Below, piece after piece: positions 47,875 to 56,911 of a stretch of DNA of 64,000 nucleotides; position 1 is the stretch's first letter, and each line of letters starts with the position of its first letter. The stretch spans positions 1-64,000 of the forward strand of contig NZ_JAFIQV010000006.1 in the NCBI RefSeq assembly GCF_017356015.1. The letters run 5' to 3'. Origin of the DNA: Azospirillum sp. SYSU D00513 (GTDB lineage Bacteria; Pseudomonadota; Alphaproteobacteria; Azospirillales; Azospirillaceae). Both the position numbers and the translations under genes were made by a program. The notes beneath the pieces were generated by a model. That model was not told the origin of the DNA, did no database searches, and saw nothing but the letters and a program-made list of their open reading frames with translations.

Positions 47875-49299
47875 TCAGGCACGGCCGTAGGTGTCGTCGA
47901 TGCGGATGATGTCGTCCTCGCCGAGATAGGAGCCCGACTGCACCTCGATCAGGCACAAGGGCACCTTGCCGGGATTCTCGAGGCGGTGGACCGTGCCCAT
48001 CGGAATGTGGACGGACTGGTTCTCATAGACGGTGAGCGTCTCATCGCCACGCGTGACCAGGGCGGTGCCCTGGACCACCACCCAATGTTCGGCGCGGTGA
48101 TGATGCTTTTGCAGGGACAGCCTCGCGCCGGGGAGCACGGTCAGGTTCTTCACCTGGAAGCGTGCGCCGGCATGGACCGACTGGAAGGAACCCCAGGGGC
48201 GGTGGACCTTCCGATGGGAGACCGGTTCGGGGCGCCCCTGCCTCTTCAGCCGCTCCACCACGGCCTTCACGTTCTGCACCTTGTCCTTGCCGGCCACGAG
48301 AACGGCGTCGTCGGTCACCACGACGATGACGTCGTTCAGCCCGACGACCGCGGTCAGGTGTTCCTCGCTGCGGATGTAGCAGTTGCGGGCATCCTCCGTG
48401 ACCACGTCGCCGACGGCGACGTTGCCGTGATCGTCCTTGGCCCCGATCTCCCACAGGGCGCCCCAGCCGCCGACGTCGGTCCAACCCGGATCGCAGGGCA
48501 CGACGACCGCCTTGTCGGTGAACTCCATCACCGCGTTGTCGATGGAGAGGGAAGGGGCGGCCTCGAACGCCTGTCGCTCGAGCCGGAAGAAGTCGAGGTC
48601 GGCGCAGCCCCCGGCCAGGGCCGCCCGGGCCGCCTTCAGCACGTCCGGAGCGTAGCGCTCCAGCTCGGTGAGGAGCAGGCCTGCCGGGAACAGGAACATG
48701 CCGCTGTTCCAGCTGTGCTCGCCGCCCGCCACGAAGCGTTCCGCCATCGCGCGCTCCGGCTTTTCGACGAACTCGGCCACCTGATGGACGCCGTGCCGGC
48801 CGGGAACCGCGCGACCGCGCCGGATGTAGCCGTAGCCGGTTTCCGGTCGGGTCGGGGCGATGCCGAAGGTGACGAGATGCCCTGCGAGTGCTGCCTCCGC
48901 CGCTTTGTCCACCGCCTCCAGCAAGGCCGCGGTGTCATGGATGCGATGGTCCGCCGGAAGCACGAGCATCAAGGCATCGGGCTCGGTTTCCGCCGCGCGC
49001 AACGCCGCGACGGCGCAGGCTGCCGCCGTGTTGCGCCCGGCAGGCTCCAGAATGATCGCGCCCGGCGTGACGCCGGTCTGGCGAAGCTGTTCGGCGATCG
49101 AGAAGCGGTGCTCCTGATTGCAGATGACCAGAGGCGCCGCGAAGCGTCCGGCGCCGGAAACGCGAAGCGCCGTTTCCTGGAGCATGGACTTCTCCGAGCA
49201 GAGGCTCAAAAGCTGTTTCGGGTAAAGCTCCCGAGACATCGGCCACAGCCGCATGCCGGCGCCGCCGGACAGTAGGACAGGAAGGATTCGGTTGGGCAT
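47875..49299 (-). CDS. manC: Mannose-1-phosphate guanylyltransferase / mannose-6-phosphate isomerase
   Basis: This 474-residue bifunctional type II enzyme makes GDP-mannose. The N-terminal nucleotidyltransferase has the pyrophosphorylase signature [18 protein letters not shown] near residue 11. Note Ala-Gly-Met where most relatives have Ser-Gly-Thr. The segments [13 protein letters not shown] and [10 protein letters not shown] follow. The C-terminal cupin (about 350-474) has the isomerase motif RPWGSFQSV and the histidine-rich [21 protein letters not shown] 49299 follows GGAGGAAAACC, a clear ribosome-binding site. It supplies GDP-mannose for the polysaccharide encoded from 50 kb and may also serve GDP-fucose or GDP-rhamnose synthesis. 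Confidence 0.95.
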   Translation of the reverse strand: MPNRILPVLLSGGAGMRLWPMSRELYPKQLLSLCSEKSMLQETALRVSGAGRFAAPLVICNQEHRFSIAEQLRQTGVTPGAIILEPAGRNTAAACAVAALRAAETEPDALMLVLPADHRIHDTAALLEAVDKAAEAALAGHLVTFGIAPTRPETGYGYIRRGRAVPGRHGVHQVAEFVEKPERAMAERFVAGGEHSWNSGMFLFPAGLLLTELERYAPDVLKAARAALAGGCADLDFFRLERQAFEAAPSLSIDNAVMEFTDKAVVVPCDPGWTDVGGWGALWEIGAKDDHGNVAVGDVVTEDARNCYIRSEEHLTAVVGLNDVIVVVTDDAVLVAGKDKVQNVKAVVERLKRQGRPEPVSHRKVHRPWGSFQSVHAGARFQVKNLTVLPGARLSLQKHHHRAEHWVVVQGTALVTRGDETLTVYENQSVHIPMGTVHRLENPGKVPLCLIEVQSGSYLGEDDIIRIDDTYGRA

Positions 49300-50257
49300 G
49301 GTTTTCCTCCTTTGAGGATGACCTGTTCTGGGAGATTCAGCGCAAAGCCCCTTACAGTTCACGGATAAGGGTCCGGCTTTTAAAAAAGAGGATCTTTTTG
49401 CAGGGAATGCCTTGAAGAATACCCGTGTTGGCATGCTTTGAATTTGAAAAAGAAGATGGGGATGCAGCCGAGCGATCTGTCTCTTGATCGGCTGTAATGT
49501 TTAACGCTTGTGTCGCGTTCATGCTTTTTAAAACATAGAGCGGGCAGTTCAAGCGCATTGTTGTGATCCATTGAAAAACCTGGCCAACTGAGCTTCTTTG
49601 CCTCTTTTGAGAGGATGCGCTCATGTTCCAAGCTGCTCCAATCGGATAGGCCATGGCTGAAAATTTTAAAACACCTGGAATTCTCTCCTTCAGTTGCGTT
49701 AAAGAACCCTGCGGCTCCATCTTGCAAACGCATGAACGACTGGGAAATCCAGGAAAGCGGCGGATGCCCCCGCTCTTCGGGATGCCGTTTGCGGATAGCC
49801 GTTGTCCTTGGCAATCCGGCTTTCATGTGTCCGGGATGAATCAGGAGGGCTGCTGCTTTCCCACTTATGTTTAAGAATATACCTCATTATCGGGCGAGCA
49901 TCGGGATGGAAGGTCAGGGATTCCTTGCTCAATCAGATAATGAGCGATTTGTGTATTGACTCGAAATTATTGCGTTACGTACTCTGGATTTGTCGATTTT
50001 TGGCAGTCTATTGGCGGATTTCAAACACATCCGCCGGCTATGACAGTGTCACAGAGGTCCCCTTTAAAATGAAAAAGTAAGCAAAAGTGCCCCCTGAGGC
50101 CAGCGTCATGCGGTGTGACCTTGGCGATGCTCATGTGGTCGGGGCTTTTTCAAAACCAGGGTCTTAAAAGAAAAAACATCCCGCCACTCCCGCTGCGGAG
50201 CAACGGCGTCGCTGTTCCTTTCAAAGTCAAAAGACGTTGTCGGGAAGGACATCCTTC
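49300..50257. other. AT-rich intergenic region ahead of the polysaccharide genes
   Basis: This stretch of about 950 bases is clearly lower in GC than its flanks. Several open frames exist but none has a plausible family, composition or start. AAAAAGA-gga-TCTTTTT near 49383-49400 could form a small hairpin. The region probably contains divergent promoters for manC and the flippase gene and may bind AT-preferring regulators such as MucR. Confidence 0.4.
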
Positions 50258-51724
50258 ATGAGAAAAAGAATTGCCTTCTTTTTAAAGAAGGCCAAGGCGA
50301 AGCACGGGGACGAGCCGCGGCTTCCAACGCCTGAAGCCTCGGGCGTCTCCGGAAAACCGCCGGCCGCAACGTCACCGGCGCCCCGAACGCAAGGCAACTT
50401 CGCACGGGATGGGGCCGCAACCATCGCCATGACCCTGTTGACCTTGAGCGTCGGGCTGCTGACGGGAATGCTCATCGCCCGTACGCTTGGCCCGGAGGGG
50501 CGCGGCGCGCTGACCGCCGTGCTCACCGTGCCGCAAGTGCTCGGCTGGCTGTTCGGAATGGGCTGCGGAAAGGCCGTCACCTATTTCCTGTCCCGCGACG
50601 GGACTATTGCCGGACGGCTTTTCACGACCTGGGTCGTGATGCTCCTTCCGGTCGCCGCGATCGCCGTGGTCGCCGGTGAACTGATGCTCCCCGCGCTGCT
50701 TTCCGCGCAGTCCGAGGAAACGCTGCAGATCGCAAGGATCTACGTCCCGATCATCGTGGTGGCCCTGCTTTCGGAATTGGTCCTCGGCATCGTTCTCGGC
50801 GAGCAGAGATTCTTTTATTTCAATGTGTTGAACTTCGTTCAGCCCGCCGGAACGGCGGCGATATATCTCGTGCTCTGGCTGCATGGCGATTTCACCGTCC
50901 GGAATGCGGTCTTCGCCCAGGGGTTCATGAGCAGCCTCGTCCTGGTCGCGGCCTCGGCGGGTGTCCTGAAACGGCATGGGCTGGCGCGTCCCGACTTTCG
51001 GTTGGGCCGGGCCACTCTGTGGTATGCGCTCCGCACCCATGGCGAAATCGTCAGCGGCGTGGTCACGCAGCGGCTCGACCTTCTCATCATTCCGGCCTTT
51101 CTGACCGCCGCCAGCGTTGGATACTACGCTCTCGCCACGAGCCTCGCCTGGCTGTTCGTCAGCGTCTCCGGAGCCTTGGCCACGATCGTGATGCCCGCGG
51201 CGGCGAAAAGAGGCGAGCGTGGCCGTGAACTGATTCTCAAGACGCTGCATTTCACGGTCGCGCTCGGCCTGGTGACGGGCGGCGGTCTCTTCGTGCTTGC
51301 CGACCATGCGATACGGATCGTCTATGGGGAAGACTTCGCCGAAAGCGTCCTCCTGCTGCGAATACTTCTACCGGGAGCGGTGCTGTACGCGGCGGCTGGC
51401 ATCCTGCTGAATGGACTCTACGCCGAGAACCGGCCCTTCACCGCAACGTTGGCCCAGTCGCTTGGCATGATCGTGACGGTGGTCGGCCTGTTCCTTTTCC
51501 TGCCGGTCGGCGGCGTGCTTGCCGCGGCGATCATATCCACCACCGCCTACACGCTCGTCTTCCTGACGACGGCCATGCAGTACCGCAGGGCCGCCGATCT
51601 GGACTGGAGCGCTTTCTGGCCGCCCGCCTCGACTTTCAAGGCGGCGTTGGAGCCGGTCCGGTCGATGCTCCACCGGCATCTTCCCGCACGCTCGCCGGCC
51701 CGCGCCGAGGAAATGGGCGATTGA
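50258..51724 (+). CDS. Polysaccharide flippase-like membrane protein (Wzx/MOP superfamily)
   Basis: This 488-residue protein has a basic Pro-rich N-terminus and then about twelve to fourteen membrane segments in the pattern of O-unit flippases. Typical early segments are GLLTGMLIARTLGPEGRGAL and TVPQVLGWLFGMGCGKAVTYF, and later GLYAENRPFTATLAQSLGMI. It would flip the lipid-linked repeat unit across the inner membrane. ATG 50258 follows GGGAAGGAC; a TTG at 50237 adds seven residues. It starts the plus-strand group of polysaccharide genes and precedes the glycosyltransferase-methyltransferase fusion by 28 bases. Confidence 0.83.
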   Translation: MRKRIAFFLKKAKAKHGDEPRLPTPEASGVSGKPPAATSPAPRTQGNFARDGAATIAMTLLTLSVGLLTGMLIARTLGPEGRGALTAVLTVPQVLGWLFGMGCGKAVTYFLSRDGTIAGRLFTTWVVMLLPVAAIAVVAGELMLPALLSAQSEETLQIARIYVPIIVVALLSELVLGIVLGEQRFFYFNVLNFVQPAGTAAIYLVLWLHGDFTVRNAVFAQGFMSSLVLVAASAGVLKRHGLARPDFRLGRATLWYALRTHGEIVSGVVTQRLDLLIIPAFLTAASVGYYALATSLAWLFVSVSGALATIVMPAAAKRGERGRELILKTLHFTVALGLVTGGGLFVLADHAIRIVYGEDFAESVLLLRILLPGAVLYAAAGILLNGLYAENRPFTATLAQSLGMIVTVVGLFLFLPVGGVLAAAIISTTAYTLVFLTTAMQYRRAADLDWSAFWPPASTFKAALEPVRSMLHRHLPARSPARAEEMGD

Positions 51725-51752
51725 TTTAACAAGCGGAGAGGTTCAGCTCATC

Positions 51753-53576
51753 ATGCGCATCTCACTTCTGACACCAGAGTACCCGCCCAGCAAACCTCTC
51801 GGCGGCATCGCCACGCACACCCTCACCATGGGCCGTGCGCTGGCACGCGCCGGGCATGAGGTCCAGGTGGTGACGCTCGGAGACGCCGGCACGGCGGTGG
51901 AGGACGGCGTCACCGTCGTTCGGCTCCAACCCGGCCTGGGCATCCGATCGGTGCTGGATCGGCTCCGCGGCAACAAGCGCTTCGCGGACGCGGCGCTCGG
52001 CTGGAAGCCGGACGTCGTGCATGCCGCCGAGTTCGACGCGAACGCCTGGTGGATAACGCGCTTCACCTCCGTTCCCGTGGTGACGCGGCTCGCGACGCCG
52101 ACGGGGATGGTTACGGACATCAACGGGCAATCCTGGACGCCGCACACCCATGTCCTGAACTATCTCGAACGCGACCAGACCCGGCGCAGCGCTGCCGTCT
52201 ACGCCTCCTCGAAGGCGATCGCGCTCAAGGTCGCGGACTATTGGGGTATGGCGCCCGAGGTGATCCAGGTCGTCCCGAACTCGATCGACATCGCCGCCGT
52301 GCGCGCGGCGGGCGCATCCGCTCCGCCGCGCGTTCTGCCTGAGCGCTTCATCGTGTTCTTCGGCCGCCTCGAGACGCGCAAGGGCATCGGGCCGCTGGGC
52401 GAGGCCCTGCCGGCCGTGCTCGCGGCGCAACCCGACCTTCATGTGGTCGTGGTCGGCGGCGAGGACGCGCCAAGCGCCGAAGTGATCACGCGTTTCAAGG
52501 AGCACCTGGCGCCCTTCGCCGGGCGCGTCCATCTGCTCGGCGCCCTGCCGAGGCGGCAAGCCCTGTCCATCGTCGCCCGGGCCGAGCTTGCCGTCATTCC
52601 CTCCCTGTGGGAAAGCTTCGGCTTCGTCGTCGTCGAAGCGCTCGCCCTGGGCGTTCCCGTGGTCGCGAGCGACGCCGGGGGCATCCCCGAGATCGTTGAG
52701 CGGGGCCGGTCCGGATGGCTGGTCCCTCCGGGCGACGCCGGGGCATTGCGCGACGAGTTGATGATCCGGCTATCGGACCGCGCGGCGCTGGCCTCGGCCC
52801 GCGAGCATGCCCGGCACCGCGCCCTTCACTTCGATGCCGACGCCATCGCCGGCCGGGTCGCCGAGCTGTGCGCGCACGCCATGGCCGAGCGGGTCAAGCC
52901 CGCGTCCAAGACCATCTACAACAACGGCTACCGGCGGCACTTCCGCCCGGATCATCCGACGACGCCCTTCTACAGGATCTACGATGCCAAGCGGCAGGCC
53001 GTCGCGGCCGAGCTGGCCCGTGCGCCGCGCATGAAGATCCTGGACGTCGGCGGCGGGTACGGCCGCATCACCGGGCCCTTCGCCGACCGGCATGACGTCA
53101 CGCTCGTGGACATCTCGCACGAGATGCTGGCCGAGGCCAAGGAGCGTTTCCCCGCTCTCAAGGTCCGGCAGGCCGATGCGCGCAAGCTGCCCTTCGAGGA
53201 TGGCGAGTTCGACCTCGTGATCGCGCTGGATCTGCTCTGCCATCTACCGGACCTCCAGGAGGGCGCGCGTGAGCTTCGCCGGGTCGCCCGCGCCGGCGGA
53301 CGCGTGGTGTGCGACACCACGAACGCCAACCCGCTCTGGGTGCTCGCCTACCCCAGCTACTTCCGGTACCGGCCCCACCGGCTTCTCGCCACCATGTGGC
53401 ATGGCGGCGTCCTGCCCGAATGGAGCAAGCTCGTGCGCCATCACTGGGCGGGCGAAATGCAGTCGGCGCTCAAGTCGGTCGGTCTCGACCTCGACCGGAC
53501 GGAACGCTTCGGTCCCCCCGGGGTCGCGAAGTGGCACCTGTGGTGGTGCCATCGCGGGGATCGGGAGACGTCATGA
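51753..53576 (+). CDS. Fused family-4 glycosyltransferase and SAM methyltransferase
   Basis: This 607-residue two-domain protein has an N-terminal GT-B glycosyltransferase (about 1-385): PEYPPSKPLGGIATHTL at the donor/acceptor cleft, RLETRKGIGPLGEAL, and the E-x7-E motif in ESFGFVVVEALALGVPVVAS (about 287-306). The class I methyltransferase (about 395-607) has motif I LDVGGGYGR (430-438), a following acidic LVDIS, and ADARKLPFEDGEFDLVI. It probably adds a sugar and methylates the same unit or its terminus. The stop overlaps the next ATG (ATGA). I see no frameshift or internal start that would suggest two genes. Confidence 0.87.
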   Translation: MRISLLTPEYPPSKPLGGIATHTLTMGRALARAGHEVQVVTLGDAGTAVEDGVTVVRLQPGLGIRSVLDRLRGNKRFADAALGWKPDVVHAAEFDANAWWITRFTSVPVVTRLATPTGMVTDINGQSWTPHTHVLNYLERDQTRRSAAVYASSKAIALKVADYWGMAPEVIQVVPNSIDIAAVRAAGASAPPRVLPERFIVFFGRLETRKGIGPLGEALPAVLAAQPDLHVVVVGGEDAPSAEVITRFKEHLAPFAGRVHLLGALPRRQALSIVARAELAVIPSLWESFGFVVVEALALGVPVVASDAGGIPEIVERGRSGWLVPPGDAGALRDELMIRLSDRAALASAREHARHRALHFDADAIAGRVAELCAHAMAERVKPASKTIYNNGYRRHFRPDHPTTPFYRIYDAKRQAVAAELARAPRMKILDVGGGYGRITGPFADRHDVTLVDISHEMLAEAKERFPALKVRQADARKLPFEDGEFDLVIALDLLCHLPDLQEGARELRRVARAGGRVVCDTTNANPLWVLAYPSYFRYRPHRLLATMWHGGVLPEWSKLVRHHWAGEMQSALKSVGLDLDRTERFGPPGVAKWHLWWCHRGDRETS

Positions 53577-55627
53577 AACCCTTGTTGATGAAGCCCTCGT
53601 TGCTGCTGTACCTCGCCCACGCACGCGACCGCCATCGCTGCGCGGTCGGCCCCGCGCTCGCGGCCGCCGCGCAGCGCGCCGGATGGGCGTTCGACGCCTA
53701 TTACGACGACCGCCGCAGCGGGCGCCATTTCGGCGGATGGGACGAGGGGGGGCTGTCCGAATCCATGGCCAGCGGCAGCCTGGTTGCCGGCGGCCGGCAT
53801 CTGGACCATGCGCTGTGGCTGATGGCCCATTACCGGGTGGTCGCGGTCGGCGATCCCTTCTCGCCGCTCTGGCCGGTCATCGAGGCCAATGGCGAAAGCC
53901 TGGGGCGCAGCCGGAACCCCGCGGACATCTACGCCGCCGTCTTCCCGCGTCTCGGGCAGACCCTGCCGGCGGAAGCGGCGGTGCTGGACGCCGCGCCGCA
54001 AGGTCCCCTGAGCATCGTCACCGCACCGTTCCTGTACCCCCGCCTTCTGCAGGACGGGGGCGTCGGGATCGACGTGACGTGCGACGCGGACCTGCGCGCG
54101 CGGCTCGAAACTCTCGGCGTCCGCCGCTTCGTCGGGCATTTCGTCGATCCGGATCGTGCCAATGGATTCCCGGGCGGTCTCGACGGCGTGGAAGGGCAGG
54201 TCGGCGGCGAAAGCTATGCGACCCTCACCGCGCGGCTCGCGGAACGGCATGCCGGATGGGGACGCGGAACGCTGCTCGGCGATCCTGACCTCATCGCCGC
54301 TCAGCTTCCCCTGGCGGTTGGCAAAAGGCTGCTTCCTCTCTATGGCCGGCCGCAGACCGACGTGATCGAGCGAGCCGCCGACCTCATACGCGCGGGCGCC
54401 GATCCGGTGTACGGCCGGCAGTTCGACGATCACGACTTCTTCGCGCTCGCACGGCTCGGCCGGGGACTGCAGATCGTCGATCCGGATCCGCCCTTCGCGA
54501 GCATGTCGGCCGTCCCTCCCCGGATCCCGTCCCCGCCCAGGCCGCCGGCCGAACTCGAGCCGGACGACGCCACCCTGCGCCGCTGGGCGGACGAGGGACG
54601 CGTGCTATCCACGCTCGTCCTGTGGTCGGGAATGATCCGCGAGCTGCACTGCATTCCCCGAATCCTCGATCTGGTTTCGGCGACCGGCCTGCATTGCGGG
54701 CTGGTGATTACCGCCGACAGCCTTGCGCAGGCAAGCCCATCGGATTTCGCCCTGCTGGGCGTGCCGCCGGAGCATGGCGGCGTGGCGGGCCAAGTGGAGC
54801 TTCTGCTGGGAAGCACGGGCCGCGGCGTCTGCGCCGAAGGCATGATGCCTCCGGACGAGCTTGCGGCCTTGCTCGCCGACACGCGGCGCGAACTCGCCGA
54901 GGTCCTTCCGGAAAGCCTGATGCCGAAGGGGTGGTGGCCGCTCGTCGACACCAAGCTCGTCGACGGCACGACGCCCCGCTTCTCCTGGGTGGACGGACGT
55001 CCGGTGATCCGCATCGCGCCGCGTCCCCGGCCGCAGGAAAAGGCGGTGGAGGGTGGGGGAAAGCCGGCGCCGGCGGCATCGGGGCGGCGGGATGCCCGGC
55101 GAGTGATCGGAAGCGCGCTCCGCCGCTACCGTCTCGACCGCTTCTACGAGGCTTGGCGCCCGTTCGACCGCGCCCGCCCCGGTCCCATCGATCCGGCCCT
55201 CGCCGAAGCGGTGCGGTCCGCCGGGTTCGATTACATGTGGACGAAAGCCTCGTTCGGACGGTCGGAAGCGCCGTTCGTCTCGGAAGACTTCGTGGCACTC
55301 CCCTTCACCGCTGGTGATTGGGACGGATGGTCGCCCTTTTACACCGTCGGGTCGACCGGGCAGGTCCGAACCGCGGAACGGCAGCTTCTGCGCGCCAAGC
55401 GGCCTGGTTGGCTGGCCTCGAACATCGACTCCATCCTGTGGCTGCTGCCGGGCGAAGTGCTGGAAAAGGGGCGGACCGTGTTCAAAATCGCCCAGATGGT
55501 CGCCGGCGGGGGAACATCGGGCCAGCTCATCAACGTCACGCCGAACGTCGTCGCGCGCTACGCCCGCCTCCTGGCGCAAAGGTCGGGCAAGATGGCGGCC
55601 CGGACGGACGTGATGGAGCGGGCGTGA
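53573..55627 (+). CDS. Large protein of unknown function in the polysaccharide locus
   Basis: This 684-residue protein, translationally coupled to the upstream gene by an ATGA overlap, has no domain I recognise. There is no signal peptide and there are no membrane segments. The N-terminal half has alternating hydrophobic strands (LLLYLAHARDRHRCAVG, YRVVAVGDPFSPLWPVIEAN) that could form a GT-B-like or nucleotide-binding fold. A Pro-rich linker (PPRIPSPPRPPAELEPD, near 328-345) splits it in two. The C-terminal half includes TGLHCGLVITADSLAQ and a Pro/Lys-rich second linker near 500. Placement suggests a new type of transferase or modifying enzyme for the polysaccharide; this is inference from context only. 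Confidence 0.7.
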   Translation: MKPLLMKPSLLLYLAHARDRHRCAVGPALAAAAQRAGWAFDAYYDDRRSGRHFGGWDEGGLSESMASGSLVAGGRHLDHALWLMAHYRVVAVGDPFSPLWPVIEANGESLGRSRNPADIYAAVFPRLGQTLPAEAAVLDAAPQGPLSIVTAPFLYPRLLQDGGVGIDVTCDADLRARLETLGVRRFVGHFVDPDRANGFPGGLDGVEGQVGGESYATLTARLAERHAGWGRGTLLGDPDLIAAQLPLAVGKRLLPLYGRPQTDVIERAADLIRAGADPVYGRQFDDHDFFALARLGRGLQIVDPDPPFASMSAVPPRIPSPPRPPAELEPDDATLRRWADEGRVLSTLVLWSGMIRELHCIPRILDLVSATGLHCGLVITADSLAQASPSDFALLGVPPEHGGVAGQVELLLGSTGRGVCAEGMMPPDELAALLADTRRELAEVLPESLMPKGWWPLVDTKLVDGTTPRFSWVDGRPVIRIAPRPRPQEKAVEGGGKPAPAASGRRDARRVIGSALRRYRLDRFYEAWRPFDRARPGPIDPALAEAVRSAGFDYMWTKASFGRSEAPFVSEDFVALPFTAGDWDGWSPFYTVGSTGQVRTAERQLLRAKRPGWLASNIDSILWLLPGEVLEKGRTVFKIAQMVAGGGTSGQLINVTPNVVARYARLLAQRSGKMAARTDVMERA

Positions 55628-56128
55628 AGACGGCGATGAAGTCCTGAAAAGAAAGACTTGGATGGAGCTTGCAAACATCTTGCGAGCGGAAAGAGAAGAT
55701 GCCATGATCGGGCACACATAATTTGGTATATCGTCGCGAGCCCGCATCCGTGGCTGCGGCATCATCCTTCGTATGAACGCCGGGCCTGTTGAACGGGGTT
55801 CTGTGTTTTCTGCATCAACAACGAAAATCCTCCATCGAGTATCCATTCTGTTTGTCGGCTTCGCAGGATTTGAAAGTTCTGCAAAGGCGATTTTCAAAAG
55901 GGCCGCGTTGCGCTGGCCGGGCGTGGAGTGATCCATCCGTGCAAGGGCTTTCCGGTCCGGCCAAAGCCCTTGAGCGCGGAAACTGCGCGCAAAGAAAGAA
56001 TGCGGACGCATCGCCTCGCAATCGGGGCTGGGAAGAACGTGGAATGACATCCATGAAACTCCGCCTGCCGGAAACCTTCTTGAAATTCGAAGGTACGGGG
56101 AGGCCAATCGATCAATGGAGTGGCTGAA
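55628..56128. other. Intergenic leader ahead of the sugar-transferase gene
   Basis: These 500 bases contain no gene I can support, though a frame at 55789-56127 is open. The composition is AT-richer around 55640-55890. A perfect 10-bp inverted repeat is present at 55942-55972. The region probably contains the promoter for the sugar transferase and wzc-like genes. Confidence 0.4.
55942..55972 (+). promoter_or_regulatory. Perfect inverted repeat in the leader of the sugar-transferase operon
   Basis: CAAGGGCTTT (55942-55951) and AAAGCCCTTG (55963-55972) form a 10-bp stem with an 11-base loop, about 155 bases before the ATG. It could be a regulator site or a leader hairpin. Confidence 0.45.
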
Positions 56129-56863
56129 ATGGAGAATCCGAAGCTATCGAGAACCATGGTCGAAACATCATCGACGCGTTACTACGCTTCAAAAGCGCCG
56201 GCCACTCAGCGGCACGTCAGTGTCAAGATCGCAAAGACAACCAATGGAAAGGTTCTTTACAAGATAACGAAGCGCATTTTGGACTTGTCGATTGCGTTGA
56301 TTGCTGCCATTCTTTTCCTTCCTCTGTATATTGTCATTGCGTGCATTGTCGCCCTTGATGGCGGGCCCGTGTTGTTTCGGCACACGCGGATCGGACAGAA
56401 CGGCGTTCCGTTCAAATGCCTCAAGTTCCGCACGATGGTGGTGAATGCCGATGACGTCCTGCAGGAGCTGCTGAAACGCGACGCGGATGCGCGCGCCGAA
56501 TGGCAAAGGGATTTCAAACTTAAAAAGGATGTGCGCGTCACGAAAGTTGGGCGGTTTCTCCGCCAGTCGAGCCTTGATGAGCTGCCGCAAATCCTGAACG
56601 TGATCCGCGGTGAGATGAGCTTCGTCGGGCCACGGCCGATCGTTTCGGCAGAGATCGAACGGTACGGCAAGTACATCGGCCATTATTACGCGTGCCGTCC
56701 CGGGATCACGGGACTTTGGCAGGTCAGCGGGCGCAGCGACACGTCCTACGATGAACGGGTTCTGCTTGATGCGCGCTACGCGAACACCGCAAGCACATAC
56801 CGCGACCTGATGATCATGGTGAAAACCGTTTTCGTCGTCTTTCAAAGAAGGGGAAGTTACTAG
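56129..56863 (+). CDS. Undecaprenyl-phosphate sugar-phosphate transferase (ExoY/WbaP-like)
   Basis: This 244-residue membrane enzyme starts the polysaccharide repeat unit by moving a sugar phosphate onto undecaprenyl phosphate. It has the single re-entrant membrane helix (RILDLSIALIAAILFLPLYI, from about residue 52) and the catalytic block of bacterial sugar transferases: GGPVLFRHTRIGQNG, FKCLKFRTMV, SLDELPQILNVIRGEMSFVG, PRP, YACRPGITGLWQVSGRS. It lacks the four extra N-terminal helices of full WbaP, so it is the short ExoY/PglC-like form. GGAG lies about 9 bases before ATG 56129; a GTG at 56120 is possible. It is followed after 48 bases by the Wzc-like gene. The sugar is not predictable. 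Confidence 0.92.
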   Translation: MENPKLSRTMVETSSTRYYASKAPATQRHVSVKIAKTTNGKVLYKITKRILDLSIALIAAILFLPLYIVIACIVALDGGPVLFRHTRIGQNGVPFKCLKFRTMVVNADDVLQELLKRDADARAEWQRDFKLKKDVRVTKVGRFLRQSSLDELPQILNVIRGEMSFVGPRPIVSAEIERYGKYIGHYYACRPGITGLWQVSGRSDTSYDERVLLDARYANTASTYRDLMIMVKTVFVVFQRRGSY

Positions 56864-56911
56864 GACAGTAACTTGAATGTGCCAAAGGTGAGGAAAAGGA
56901 GTGCTGGCCAA

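Noticed and set aside
49802-50080. A 92-codon frame and nearby short repeats that suggested an insertion-sequence end
   Set aside because: No transposase motif or matching inverted repeat was found, so the idea could not be supported.
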